DNA from: Desulfitibacter alkalitolerans DSM 16504
GTDB taxonomy: Bacteria > Bacillota > DSM-16504 > Desulfitibacterales > Desulfitibacteraceae
DNA length: 64,000 bases
NCBI RefSeq assembly: GCF_000620305.1
Contig: NZ_JHVU01000021.1
Coordinates: 1-64,000, forward strand
Direction of reading: 5' to 3'
The stretch's first letter is position 1, and each line of letters opens with the position of its first letter. A program made the translations under genes and the position numbers. Positions 11,042 through 19,676 of the stretch are shown here, piece by piece. The notes beneath the pieces were generated by a model that saw only the letters and a program-made list of their open reading frames with translations, did no database searches and was not told where the DNA came from.

Positions 11042-11978
11042 GACTAACCTCCTGGGTTTGAAATGTATTTCCATTCAACCACTCTGTATGGGGAACAAAA
11101 TTTAGTTTTTCAAGTAAATTTAAATACTCATTACTAGTTAGCCCCTTGTTACCCTTTTCTGAAAGTGCAACTAAGACTCCTTCAATAACGTTTGTACCAA
11201 ATGATCTGCCGTTTAGATGAGGGGTAGTAGTTACCAGCAGGGAAACACCCCTGTCTTTTAAATCCTGCACGTCTTCCTTTGTCACAGTATTTGTAATTAC
11301 TATTTTCTCATCTAGTATTGGCGGCATGTGCTTTTTAATAAAATGGAAATCCCCAGCTATAATGTGGGCATCTTCATAGTATTTTTTAAATTTATCCTCT
11401 GCATTGCTTACTTCTTGCTTTTTACCTGTAGGATATAGAAATTTTAAAGGCATTTGAACTACAATGGGAGCAATGACCCTGGCCACTTTATCCAAGGTTT
11501 TTAGCGAATATAAAGGTATGGAAACTCCCAAGGCAAAAATTAAATCTCCATAGATCATACTTGCCCCTGCATCTTCAAGAGCCTCTGCCATTCCAAACCT
11601 ATCCATTGCACAAACCATTAAAACCTTTTTGTCAGAAAATGTTATTCCCTTGGCTTCCCGCAGGTAACTAATGGTCCTTCTTTCTAAAGTGTTCTTTAAG
11701 CCACTACCATCCACAATAGGAGTTTTTCTGGCATTTTTAGCTATCTTGGCTGCTTCTCTAATAGTATAACGTTTAGTTCCAGCAAATATATATAGGTCGG
11801 TTCCACCCAGGCCAAAGCAATCCACCTTGCCATCTAGATCTGAAACCATCTCAGCAGCCTTTTTTAAACTTCCATCGGTTCCAATACGCTCTATTAATAC
11901 CTTTTCACCCAATACATCTATTTCAACTGCATGATTCCTTTTTGAAGAGCCAAGACTCACACTAACCACTTTTTTCAT
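11034..11978 (-). CDS. conserved protein of unknown function (often labelled quinate 5-dehydrogenase)
   Basis: I do not recognise an enzymatic motif in these 314 residues. It begins MKKVVSVSLGSSKRN and contains FGLGGTDLYIFAG (near 55) and SDKKVLMVCAMDRFGMAEAL (near 115). Databases use the name quinate 5-dehydrogenase for similar clostridial proteins without evidence I know of. It lies between a regulator and the reductase-like gene and is coupled to the latter by overlap. It ends with UAG; readthrough would add only eight residues before UGA. AAGGAG is 11 nt before ATG 11978. Confidence 0.6.
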   Translation of the reverse strand: MKKVVSVSLGSSKRNHAVEIDVLGEKVLIERIGTDGSLKKAAEMVSDLDGKVDCFGLGGTDLYIFAGTKRYTIREAAKIAKNARKTPIVDGSGLKNTLERRTISYLREAKGITFSDKKVLMVCAMDRFGMAEALEDAGASMIYGDLIFALGVSIPLYSLKTLDKVARVIAPIVVQMPLKFLYPTGKKQEVSNAEDKFKKYYEDAHIIAGDFHFIKKHMPPILDEKIVITNTVTKEDVQDLKDRGVSLLVTTTPHLNGRSFGTNVIEGVLVALSEKGNKGLTSNEYLNLLEKLNFVPHTEWLNGNTFQTQEVSHG

Positions 11979-11993
11979 ATCCAGCCACTCTCC

Positions 11994-12518
11994 TTATGCA
12001 TTCAATGTGGAAAACACATTTTTAATAATCTGCATATCTATAAGCTTGTTTCCTTCTATGGGCGATTTGCCAATCTCTATTCCAATAACCTCTTTATCAA
12101 CTAAAGCTTCGCATAATTTTATCCTGTAGTTTGAGCCAATAACTATAATTACATCACAGGACCTCAAACGGGCTATAATCTCCATCACATCATTAAATAG
12201 TTCAATACCCTGTTTTTCCTTGACAAAACCCCATCTTTCCTCATCTGTCATAAGGAGCATGAAGTCTATACCTTCTTTTTTAAGAAACTGTTCCAGTTCA
12301 AGCTTGTTCTCTATAGGAAAGGCAACAACTCCTATTTTTCTGCCTTTTCTAACTTCACCTAGTTTTTCTAGTCTAGAAATAAAAGGCCGGTCCAGGCCCA
12401 TTATATTTGCAACCTCTTGTTGAGATAGCCCTTCAGCTCTTAAATTTAGGGTCTTATCAATAATTGCGTAGAGTTTTTTTTTGCTCAGAACCTTATCACC
12501 AATACGCATAACATCCAT
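11994..12518 (-). CDS. HTH transcriptional regulator
   Basis: The protein has 174 residues. A helix-turn-helix (about 25-60: GLSQQEVANIMGLDRPFISRLE) is followed by a C-terminal domain of unknown type that may bind a ligand. ATG 12518 is chosen since AAGAGGAG precedes it by 10 nt; the ORF upstream to 12629 overlaps the dus terminator. It sits 15 bp before the two downstream genes and probably controls them. Confidence 0.7.
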   Translation of the reverse strand: MDVMRIGDKVLSKKKLYAIIDKTLNLRAEGLSQQEVANIMGLDRPFISRLEKLGEVRKGRKIGVVAFPIENKLELEQFLKKEGIDFMLLMTDEERWGFVKEKQGIELFNDVMEIIARLRSCDVIIVIGSNYRIKLCEALVDKEVIGIEIGKSPIEGNKLIDMQIIKNVFSTLNA

Positions 12519-12595
12519 AATAGTAATTCTCCTCTTATTGTGCACAAAATTGTCTACATTTATAATAACAAAAATCTTTATCATAAGCAAATAAA

Positions 12596-12622
12596 GTTGC
12601 CTATCAAAATTAGACAGGCAAC
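12596..12622 (-). terminator. dus terminator
   Basis: Stem GTTGCCT/AGGCAAC with further inner pairs, starting right after the dus stop and followed by TTTATTTGC on the minus strand. Confidence 0.75.
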
Positions 12623-13588
12623 TCAACAATATTCGGCATAATATTTATTTAGTTTTTCTATAACTAATTGGGCATCATCCAGCTTATTTATCTCTTCGCG
12701 CATTCTAGCTGCATTCCTTAATCCTTTAAAATACCAGGCTAGATGCTTTCTCATTTGTCTAACAGCTAAAGCCTCTCCCTTTTCCTCCATAAGCATATTA
12801 TAGTGTCTAATACCCATTGCTATTCTTTCCCCTTGTGATGGTGGGGGTAAATGCTCTCCTGTTGTAATAAAATGAATGGTTCTTTTAAATATCCAGGGAT
12901 TGCCCATAGCTCCCCTTCCAATCATTATCAAGTCACAGCCAGTCTCATCAAGCATTCTTTTACCATCTTCTGGGGCCCATATATCCCCATTTCCAATGAC
13001 AGGTATATTTACAGCACCTTTAACCCTTTTAATTAATTCCCAATTGGCTTTTCCTCTATAAAATTGGCATCTTGTTCTTCCATGGACAGTTATAGCTGCT
13101 GCGCCAGCTTCTTCAACGATTTTCGCCACCTCAACAGCATTAATTGTTTCTGGACTCCATCCGGCTCTTATTTTCACAGTAACCGGCACCTTTACACTTG
13201 AGCATACTGCTTCTATTATCTCCTTAATTAACCGTGGATTCTTCATCAAAGCAGAGCCCTCATTGTTTTTAACTATTTTAGGTGCAGGGCATCCCATGTT
13301 GATATCTATAATCTGGGGCTTTTTCTTTTCAATCATGCAGGCAGCTTGTGCCATGATTTTTGGATCTGATCCAAATATTTGCACAGCTGTTGGCTGCATC
13401 TCTCCATCTATGTTAAAAAGCTCCAGGGTCTTGCAGCTATTGTGCATCAAAGCATTTGCACTTACCATTTCAGTATAAGTAAGAGCGCAGCCGTTTTCTT
13501 TAGCTAAAATACGAAAAACCTTATCACTGACACCTGCCATGGGTGCTGACACAACACAATTTCTTAATTTGATTGATCCTATGTACAT
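12623..13588 (-). CDS. dusB: tRNA-dihydrouridine synthase, DusB type
   Basis: Flavoenzyme that reduces specific uridines in the tRNA D-loop. The 321 residues form a TIM barrel with the FMN motif APMAGVSDKVFR near the start, the catalytic-cysteine motif INMGCPAPKIVKNNEGSALM near 98, and VTVHGRTRCQFYRG near 168. The C-terminal helical RNA-binding domain is complete. ATG 13588 has a TGGAG site. It lies 19 bp after coaX and is ended by a terminator. Confidence 0.93.
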   Translation of the reverse strand: MYIGSIKLRNCVVSAPMAGVSDKVFRILAKENGCALTYTEMVSANALMHNSCKTLELFNIDGEMQPTAVQIFGSDPKIMAQAACMIEKKKPQIIDINMGCPAPKIVKNNEGSALMKNPRLIKEIIEAVCSSVKVPVTVKIRAGWSPETINAVEVAKIVEEAGAAAITVHGRTRCQFYRGKANWELIKRVKGAVNIPVIGNGDIWAPEDGKRMLDETGCDLIMIGRGAMGNPWIFKRTIHFITTGEHLPPPSQGERIAMGIRHYNMLMEEKGEALAVRQMRKHLAWYFKGLRNAARMREEINKLDDAQLVIEKLNKYYAEYC

Positions 13589-13607
13589 ATTATTTCTCCA
13601 TTGCAGG

Positions 13608-14372
13608 TTATAGATTTCTTTTATATATTATCTTTAATCCTTCTAATGTCAGGTATGGATCAATATGGTCAATAGTGTCACAATGGGGGGCAATAAATCC
13701 AGCCAGGCCGCCAGTGGCAATAGCTGCAGGGGAACCCCCTAGTTCCCTTTTCATCCTGCTCACAATACCATCTACCTGACCTATATATCCATAAAGGATA
13801 CCTGACTGCATACATGTAACAGTACTTTTTCCTATCACACTATCAGGTTTTTGCAGCTCAACCCTTGGCAGTTTGGCTGCCCTACTAAAAAGGGCATCCA
13901 TGGAGATTCCAATACCTGGTGTAATGGCCCCACCCAGGTAATATTTTTCGGGAGAAATTGCATCAAAGGTTGTTGCGGTGCCGAAATCAACAACAATTGC
14001 CGGTGCTCCATATTTTTCAATTGCTGCTACAGCATTCACTATTCTATCTGCTCCAACCTCCTTGGGATTATCAAATTTTATTACGAGCCCTGTCTTTATA
14101 CCGGGCCCAATAATGAGGGGTTTTACTTTAATATACTCCTCACACATCATTTCCATGGCTGACATGATGGTAGGAACCACAGATGATATGACAACAGCAT
14201 TAATGTCCTCAAGGGAAGCCCCCTTATATTCAAATAGCTGATTTAATAAAACCCCTAACTCGTCAGAAGTCTTGTTTGTATCTGTAGATATTCTCCAATA
14301 GTACTCTAAATTATTGCCTTTATAAACCCCCATGACAATATTGGTATTTCCAATGTCTATTACAAAAAGCAT
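13608..14372 (-). CDS. coaX: type III pantothenate kinase
   Basis: First step of coenzyme A synthesis: ATP-dependent phosphorylation of pantothenate by the CoaX-type ASKHA-fold enzyme. 254 residues. Phosphate-binding DIGNTN (5-10), GADRIVNA near 102 and the second glycine loop [10 protein letters not shown] near 125 are intact. ATG 14372 follows AGGAAAGGGG. In B. subtilis coaX also lies between ftsH and the fol/dus genes. Confidence 0.95.
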   Translation of the reverse strand: MLFVIDIGNTNIVMGVYKGNNLEYYWRISTDTNKTSDELGVLLNQLFEYKGASLEDINAVVISSVVPTIMSAMEMMCEEYIKVKPLIIGPGIKTGLVIKFDNPKEVGADRIVNAVAAIEKYGAPAIVVDFGTATTFDAISPEKYYLGGAITPGIGISMDALFSRAAKLPRVELQKPDSVIGKSTVTCMQSGILYGYIGQVDGIVSRMKRELGGSPAAIATGGLAGFIAPHCDTIDHIDPYLTLEGLKIIYKRNL

Positions 14373-14500
14373 AACAAAACCCCTTTCCTGTTCTAGCCCA
14401 ATTCCAAGGATAACAGCCTTTTCTAATATATTCTAATACTTTAACCTTTTATATTTTAACCTTTTTTTGCAAATTTCCACAAGCATTATATGATGATATA

Positions 14501-14537
14501 AAAAATAAGACAGAGGAGGTCCCTTTGTCTTATTTTT
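14501..14537 (-). terminator. terminator after the mttB1 operon
   Basis: Twelve-bp stem AAAAATAAGACA/TGTCTTATTTTT with flanking A and T runs, so it can work in both directions. It separates the methylamine genes from coaX. Confidence 0.85.
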
Positions 14538-14556
14538 TGAATTGTTTTGGAAAGAA

Positions 14557-14601
14557 CATGATGGTTAATAAGGTGCACCTACACCTTTATTAACCATCAT
14601 G
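14557..14601 (-). terminator. long hairpin downstream of mttB1
   Basis: A 19-bp stem (CATGATGGTTAATAAGGTG with its complement, one bulged A) and a 6-nt loop lie 73 bp after mttB1. There is no T run, so it may protect the mRNA 3' end or act with the terminator at 14501. Confidence 0.65.
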
Positions 14602-14673
14602 AGTGGGGTTTATTATTTACCTGCTTTTAAAAGTGCCAGCTTTTAAAAGCTTCCTTTGTATAGAGGTCTGGGG

Positions 14674-16134
14674 TTATTCAGCGCTTTCTACTATTCTTCT
14701 AATTTCATTTTTCACACTTGTTTCTAATGGCTCAGGCTTATGGGTAGCAAGAATTTCTCTTGCCATCTCAGCGGCAGTTTCTGAAGCATCCTTGCTGCCT
14801 CTTAGCTCCCAGTTGTTTCTCATTCTTCTATCAAAGACCTTCGCCCTTGACTGTTCGGATTTCATGAAGTCCATTGTATGCTTTTGGATTAAGAAGTCAT
14901 TTCCTGGACCAACTGCTTTAATAACGTCTACCCCCAGAGTTGCATCATTTACTTCCACACCCTGAACAACTCTCTTAACCATTCTAGCTATTTCAGCATC
15001 AATCATTAACTGACCAAAGCTAAAGGTAACACCTAGTTCTAGCATGCCCAAACCGTAAATCAGGTTAGCTCCCGCCAGGGCTGGCAACAAGGCGGTCATT
15101 GTTTTTTCGTATCCTGCTTGTGCATCAGAAAGCTTGCTGTCAGCCTATCCACCAGCTGTATAGCTGGGCAATAAGTAGAACTGTGCCAATCTGGCAACCC
15201 CAGCATTGATCATTCCCAGCTCTGGCGAACCAACTGGTGCTGTTGCAAACTGCATATCAAAGGTGGTTGTTGAGCTGCCATAAATACATGGCGCCCCTTT
15301 ATTAGCTAATTGAGCTAATACAATCCCACTTAATACTTCAGCATTATGACCTACTAAGGTGCCAGCAATTGTTATTGGTGAAGATGCCCCTGCAAGGGTC
15401 ATTGAAAGAACGTTAACTGGAACTCCCGCTCTAGCACATTCGATGATTATTTCACAACATTCAACTGCAAGCTGCAGTGGACTTGTTGGGCAGATAAGAA
15501 CTGATAAAACTGGCCTCTCTCTCAGTTCCTCCATACCTCCTGCAATGGCTGCTCCCATTTGAAAATACTTCTTGGCATGTTCACCGCAGGTTAGGTCAAT
15601 ATGGTGACAATGCTTTGATGTATTACTTAAGAAAGCTTCTGCAGCATGCAGGTCTGAGGAAATAGGATTAACGTCTCTGGGAACAACTGCCTGGGAATAG
15701 ACCTCAACCTCATCCAGGTAGTCCACAAACAAAGCCGTATTTCCTAAATCAGCCTTTGTAGTTTCCCTTAGAACACCTGTATCTGGGTCTACTACTTTTA
15801 CCCCTGCACCAAAACAGGTAAAGTTAACTCTGCTGCCTCCTAACAATACGTCATACTTGGGATCACGACCTGCAAGAAGTACAGTCCTTGGAGCACTTCT
15901 AATGGCATCCTCCACCATCCATCCCGGAATTTTTACTAACTTTTCGGATCTAATTACCTTTGCACCTGCGTCCTCAAATATATTTAGAGCTTCCTCCATA
16001 TAAACCTTTACTCCAGTTTTTTCCAATACCTCAAGGGTGGCCAGGTGTATTGCTCTCAATTCATCTTCGGTGTACATGTCCAGACTAAAACCCTGCTTTA
16101 CAGTATAACTAGATTGCATGCTTCTTATTGTCAT
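14674..16134 (-). CDS. mttB: trimethylamine methyltransferase MttB (pyrrolysine), copy 1
   Basis: Transfers a methyl group from trimethylamine to the cobalt of the partner corrinoid protein. The frame has 487 codons with one UAG at codon 330 (15145-15147), directly after PSYTAGG and before ADSK. Reading through it gives a continuous 486-residue protein with family-typical sequence on both sides. In Methanosarcina MttB the pyrrolysine is at position 334 of about 495, so the place and length agree. A frameshift or decayed gene is excluded because the frame is unchanged and the paralogue has the same UAG. ATG 16134 follows AAAGGAGAGG. It is paired with mttC1 just upstream and ends in UAA. Confidence 0.95.
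15145..15147 (-). other. in-frame UAG (pyrrolysine codon) of mttB copy 1
   Basis: The context is GGTGGA-TAG-GCTGACAGC on the minus strand. The surrounding nucleotides are nearly identical to copy 2. Decoding needs tRNA-Pyl and PylS, which are not in this window. Confidence 0.9.
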
Positions 16135-16253
16135 AACTTCCTCTCCTTTCTATACTGATTAGTTTTTTACATTAACATTTAAGGTCAAACCACCTTTTGA
16201 TTTAAACTTATTTCTACTTCTGTATGGTTTTCTCACCTCCAAAAAGTAATAGA

Positions 16254-16895
16254 TCAACCTGCTCTATATAACCTTTTCTTTAAAACTGAAGCTGCTTCAC
16301 CTGCATCATAGGCATAAATATCAGCTCCAATGCCCATGGCAAATCTTTCTGTTATAGGGACACCGCCAACCATTACCAGAACTTTTCTTCTAATGCCAGC
16401 TCTGTCCAAAGCAACTATAACGTCCTTGAGTCCCACCATGGTGGATGTTAGCAGGGTTGATATGCCAATTACATGGGGTTTAAAGTCCATGCTGGCTCTA
16501 ATAAATTCTTCTTCTGATACGTCTTTACCAAGGTCTTTTACCTCAAAGCCCTCTCTTTCCAGGGTAACCTTAACCAGATTCTTGCCAATATCATGCAGGT
16601 CTCCCTTAATAGTTCCAATTAAAACCCTACCAGTAGGTTTGGTCTTGTTTGCCAACAGATAAGGCTCTAGAACCTTCATTCCAGCATTCATTGCTCTTGT
16701 AGCAAGGAGAATTTCGGGGACATATATCTCATTTTTTTTGTATTTGTCTCCAACAATATTTATGGCGGTTAGCAGGCCATTTTTCAGTATTTCCTCTGGA
16801 GGAAGACCTATTTCCAGGGCTGTTTCAATGTCCTTCATAATTCTACCTGCATCACCTTTTGTTAAACTAAGTATTATATTGTTTATTATTTCCAT
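16254..16895 (-). CDS. mttC: trimethylamine corrinoid protein MttC, copy 1
   Basis: Methyl carrier that accepts the methyl from MttB on a bound cobamide. 213 residues. A four-helix cap domain (about 1-85) is followed by a Rossmann-like B12 domain with the lower-ligand motif GDLHDIGKN; His101 should coordinate cobalt. ISTLLTS and VMVGGVP are the other cobamide-binding loops. ATG 16895 follows GGGGGTGA. It is first in its unit, ahead of mttB copy 1, with a long AT-rich upstream region. Confidence 0.93.
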   Translation of the reverse strand: MEIINNIILSLTKGDAGRIMKDIETALEIGLPPEEILKNGLLTAINIVGDKYKKNEIYVPEILLATRAMNAGMKVLEPYLLANKTKPTGRVLIGTIKGDLHDIGKNLVKVTLEREGFEVKDLGKDVSEEEFIRASMDFKPHVIGISTLLTSTMVGLKDVIVALDRAGIRRKVLVMVGGVPITERFAMGIGADIYAYDAGEAASVLKKRLYRAG

Positions 16896-17389
16896 CTAAA
16901 GTTCACCCCCAGCCCTTGGGCTTAGCTAATATTTTTATTTATTTTCTTTATTTAAAATTGTATGAAAACTGTGAAAATTAATCTTGTACTTTTTTTTGGT
17001 CTTTTGTACTTTCTTTGTTTATTTTGTTTTTCATAAATTACAGACATATTCATATTTGCTTTCATTGCAAAAATAATATCTAGCTAACATGCATGCATTT
17101 TTATAATATATAATTATATAATTCGCTTTATATGGTATATTTACACCTCATTTCTATAAAAATTTGGGGTTTTGCGCTAGAATTTGAATAAGAAACAGGA
17201 GGAATTACCCTCCTTGGGTATCCTCCTTGTATCTTTCTTTTTGTTTATAAAATCCCCCTGATACCGTCCACTAGATGCACCTGCACCTAAGTTTTAAGTC
17301 CTGGGCTTTATTATTTTTATCAAAAGAGATGTTACCAGCATACACCTTCGATATATTAGGGTATTAATTAATTTTGCTTGGGATTAGGA
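16896..17389 (-). promoter_or_regulatory. control region of mttC1-mttB1, no gene
   Basis: A 494-bp, very AT-rich stretch without ORFs. After a terminator (17197-17227) it holds a direct repeat AAAGTACAA on the minus strand at 17004-17012 and 16984-16992, exactly 20 bp apart. A TACAAT (16957-16962) lies 21 bp downstream and could be a -10 box; there is no good -35. This layout suits an activator of AraC type binding two helical turns apart next to the -35 position. Inferred from sequence alone. Confidence 0.4.
17197..17227 (-). terminator. terminator after mttB2
   Basis: Stem AGGAGGATACCC pairs with GGGTA-ATTCCTCCT allowing a 2-nt bulge, with a 5-nt loop and TGTTTCTTATT downstream on the minus strand. 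Confidence 0.6.
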
Positions 17390-18850
17390 TTACTCAACAC
17401 TTTCCACGATTCTTCTAAGTTCATTTTTAACGCTAGCTTCTAGTGGCTCTGGTTTGTGGGTGTTAAGCAGTTCTTTGGCCATTTCTGAAGCCTTTGTAGC
17501 TGTATCCTTACTGCCTTCAAGCTCCCAGTTGTTTCTCATTCTTCTATCAAATACCCTAGCCCTTGACTGCTCTATTTTCATAAAGTCCATGGTATGCTTT
17601 TGTATTAAGAAGTCATTACCTGGGCCTACTGCCTTTATTACATCTACGGCTAGAGTAGCGTCATTAACGTCTACACCCTGAATAACCCTCTTAACCATTC
17701 TAGCTATTTCAGCGTCTATCATTAGCTGGGTATAGCTAAATGTAACCCCTAGATCCAACATTCCCAGACCATAAATCAAGTTAACTCCGCCCATTGCTGG
17801 TAATAAGGCGGTTATAGTTTTTTCATATGCTGCCTGAGCATCAGGTAGTTTGCTGTCAGCCTATCCACCTGCTGTATAGCTTGGCAGGTTATAGAACTGT
17901 GCTAAATTACCAACACCAGCATTAATCATTCCAAGTTCTGGTGAGCCAACTGGTGCAGTTGCAAACTGCATGTCAAAGGTTGTTGTCGAACTACCATAAA
18001 TACATGGTGCACCTTTGTTTACTAACTGAGCTAGTACAATACCACTTAATACTTCTGCGTTATGGCTTACTAGTGTACCAGCAATTGTTATTGGTGAGGA
18101 TGCTCCTGCCAAAGCCATAGACAGAACATTTACTGGAACCTCTGCCTTAGCACACTCCATGATAATTTCACAGTTCTCATCTCCAAGCTGTAATGGACTT
18201 GTTGGACATGTAAGAACTGAAAGAATTGGCCTTTCACGTAATTTATCCATTCCACCTACTATGGCGGCTCCCATTTCAAAGAATTTTTTTGCATGCTCAC
18301 CACAGGTTAGATCTATATGATGGCAGTGTTTAGTTGTATTGCTAAGGAAGGCTTCTGCGGCATGAAGGTCTGATGACTTAGCTGGGACATCCCTTGGCAC
18401 TATAGCCTGGGAATAGACCTCAACCTCAGGTAATCCATCAACAAATAAAGCTGAGTTTGCAAGATCCTGTTTGGTTGTTTCTCTTAACTTTCCTGTATCA
18501 AGATCTACAATTTTAACACCAGCACCAAAGTTTGTAAAATTAACCCTGCTGCCACCTAAAACCGTATCCCATTTAGGATCACGACCATAAAGGATTACTG
18601 TACTTGGAGCACTTCTAATGGCATCCTCCACCATCCATCCTGGAATTTTCACAATTTTATCAGATCTGTTGACTTTAGCGCCTGCATTTTCAAAAATATC
18701 CAATGCTTCTTTTAGGAAAACCCTGACTCCACACTTTTCTAAAACCTCCAATGTGGCTATATGGATTGCCTGCAATTCATCCTGTGAATACATACTTACA
18801 CTAAATCCTTTTTTTGACACGTAAGTAGCCTGATTACTTCTAATTGTCAC
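17390..18850 (-). CDS. mttB: trimethylamine methyltransferase MttB (pyrrolysine), copy 2
   Basis: Second trimethylamine:corrinoid methyltransferase. The frame has 487 codons, the same as copy 1, with UAG at codon 330 (17861-17863) in the same PSYTAGG-ADSK context. GTG 18850 is chosen as start: GGGAG lies 11 nt upstream, the protein then starts VTIRSNQ, matching MTIRSMQ of copy 1, and the lengths agree exactly; the ATG at 18865 has no ribosome site. The two copies are alike across their length, with differences spread evenly, so they are old duplicates or two separately kept paralogues. It follows mttC2. Confidence 0.94.
17861..17863 (-). other. in-frame UAG (pyrrolysine codon) of mttB copy 2
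   Basis: The context GGTGGA-TAG-GCTGACAGC is identical to copy 1 over the nearest 18 nt. Codons resume in the same frame for another 156 residues. Confidence 0.9.
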
Positions 18851-18942
18851 ATAATCATCTCCCATATTATACTATAAGTTAACCATAATTACTGTCAGAA
18901 TCAGCCTATTTATTCAGCTTTATTATCTTTATTATCTTTTAC

Positions 18943-19587
18943 TTAATTAACCATGTTAAACTTATTCTTCAATAGTGATACAGCATCGCCAGCATCATGG
19001 GCAAAAATGTCTGCTCCAATCCTCATGGCAAACCTCTCTGTAACTGGAACTCCGCCTACCATAACCAGCACGTTTTTTCTAATATCTGCTTCATCCAGGG
19101 CATTAATAACATCCCTGATTCCTCCCATGGTGGACGTCAGTAAAGTTGAAATGCCAATTACATGGGGTTTAAACTCATTGTATGCCATTACAAATTGCTC
19201 CTCAGATACATCCTTACCAAGATCTCTTACTTCAAAACCCTCCCTTTCAAGAGTAACCTTAACCAGGTTCTTGCCAATGTCATGGAGGTCCCCTTTTATA
19301 GTTCCAATAAGCACCCTGCCGCAAACTTCACTGCCTCTAGCTGCAACCAGATACGGCTTTAGCACCTCCATTCCTGCATTCATGGCTCTTGTTGCCAGAA
19401 GAACATCCGGGACAAATATTTTGTTTTGTTTAAATTTTTGACCAACCTCGTCAATTGCTGTCAGCAGGCCTTCATTTAAAATGTCAATTGGATCCTCATC
19501 TAACTCAAGTGCAGCTGCAACGTATTTCATGGTTTTATCTGCGTCACCATTTTGAAGTGCTTCTTGAATAGTTGCAAAAATATCCAT
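18943..19587 (-). CDS. mttC: trimethylamine corrinoid protein MttC, copy 2
   Basis: Corrinoid methyl carrier partner of MttB copy 2. 214 residues, with the same cap and B12 domains as copy 1 and the ligand motif GDLHDIGKN, predicted cobalt ligand His102. TIKGDLHDIGKNLVKVTLER is identical in both copies. ATG 19587 follows GGAGGTGAA. It lies 89 bp after the PocR/AraC regulator and may be cotranscribed with it. Confidence 0.93.
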   Translation of the reverse strand: MDIFATIQEALQNGDADKTMKYVAAALELDEDPIDILNEGLLTAIDEVGQKFKQNKIFVPDVLLATRAMNAGMEVLKPYLVAARGSEVCGRVLIGTIKGDLHDIGKNLVKVTLEREGFEVRDLGKDVSEEQFVMAYNEFKPHVIGISTLLTSTMGGIRDVINALDEADIRKNVLVMVGGVPVTERFAMRIGADIFAHDAGDAVSLLKNKFNMVN

Positions 19588-19676
19588 TATAGCAATTCAC
19601 CTCCGGAGGAATTACTATTCTGTAATTTAAATTTTATGACAAAATAAACAATAATTCTTGTATATATTTTAGCTGC

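Noticed and set aside
14674-16134. mttB copies as pseudogenes broken by a nonsense mutation
   Set aside because: Both copies have the stop at the identical codon, in the same conserved context, with intact sequence on both sides; this is the known pyrrolysine position.
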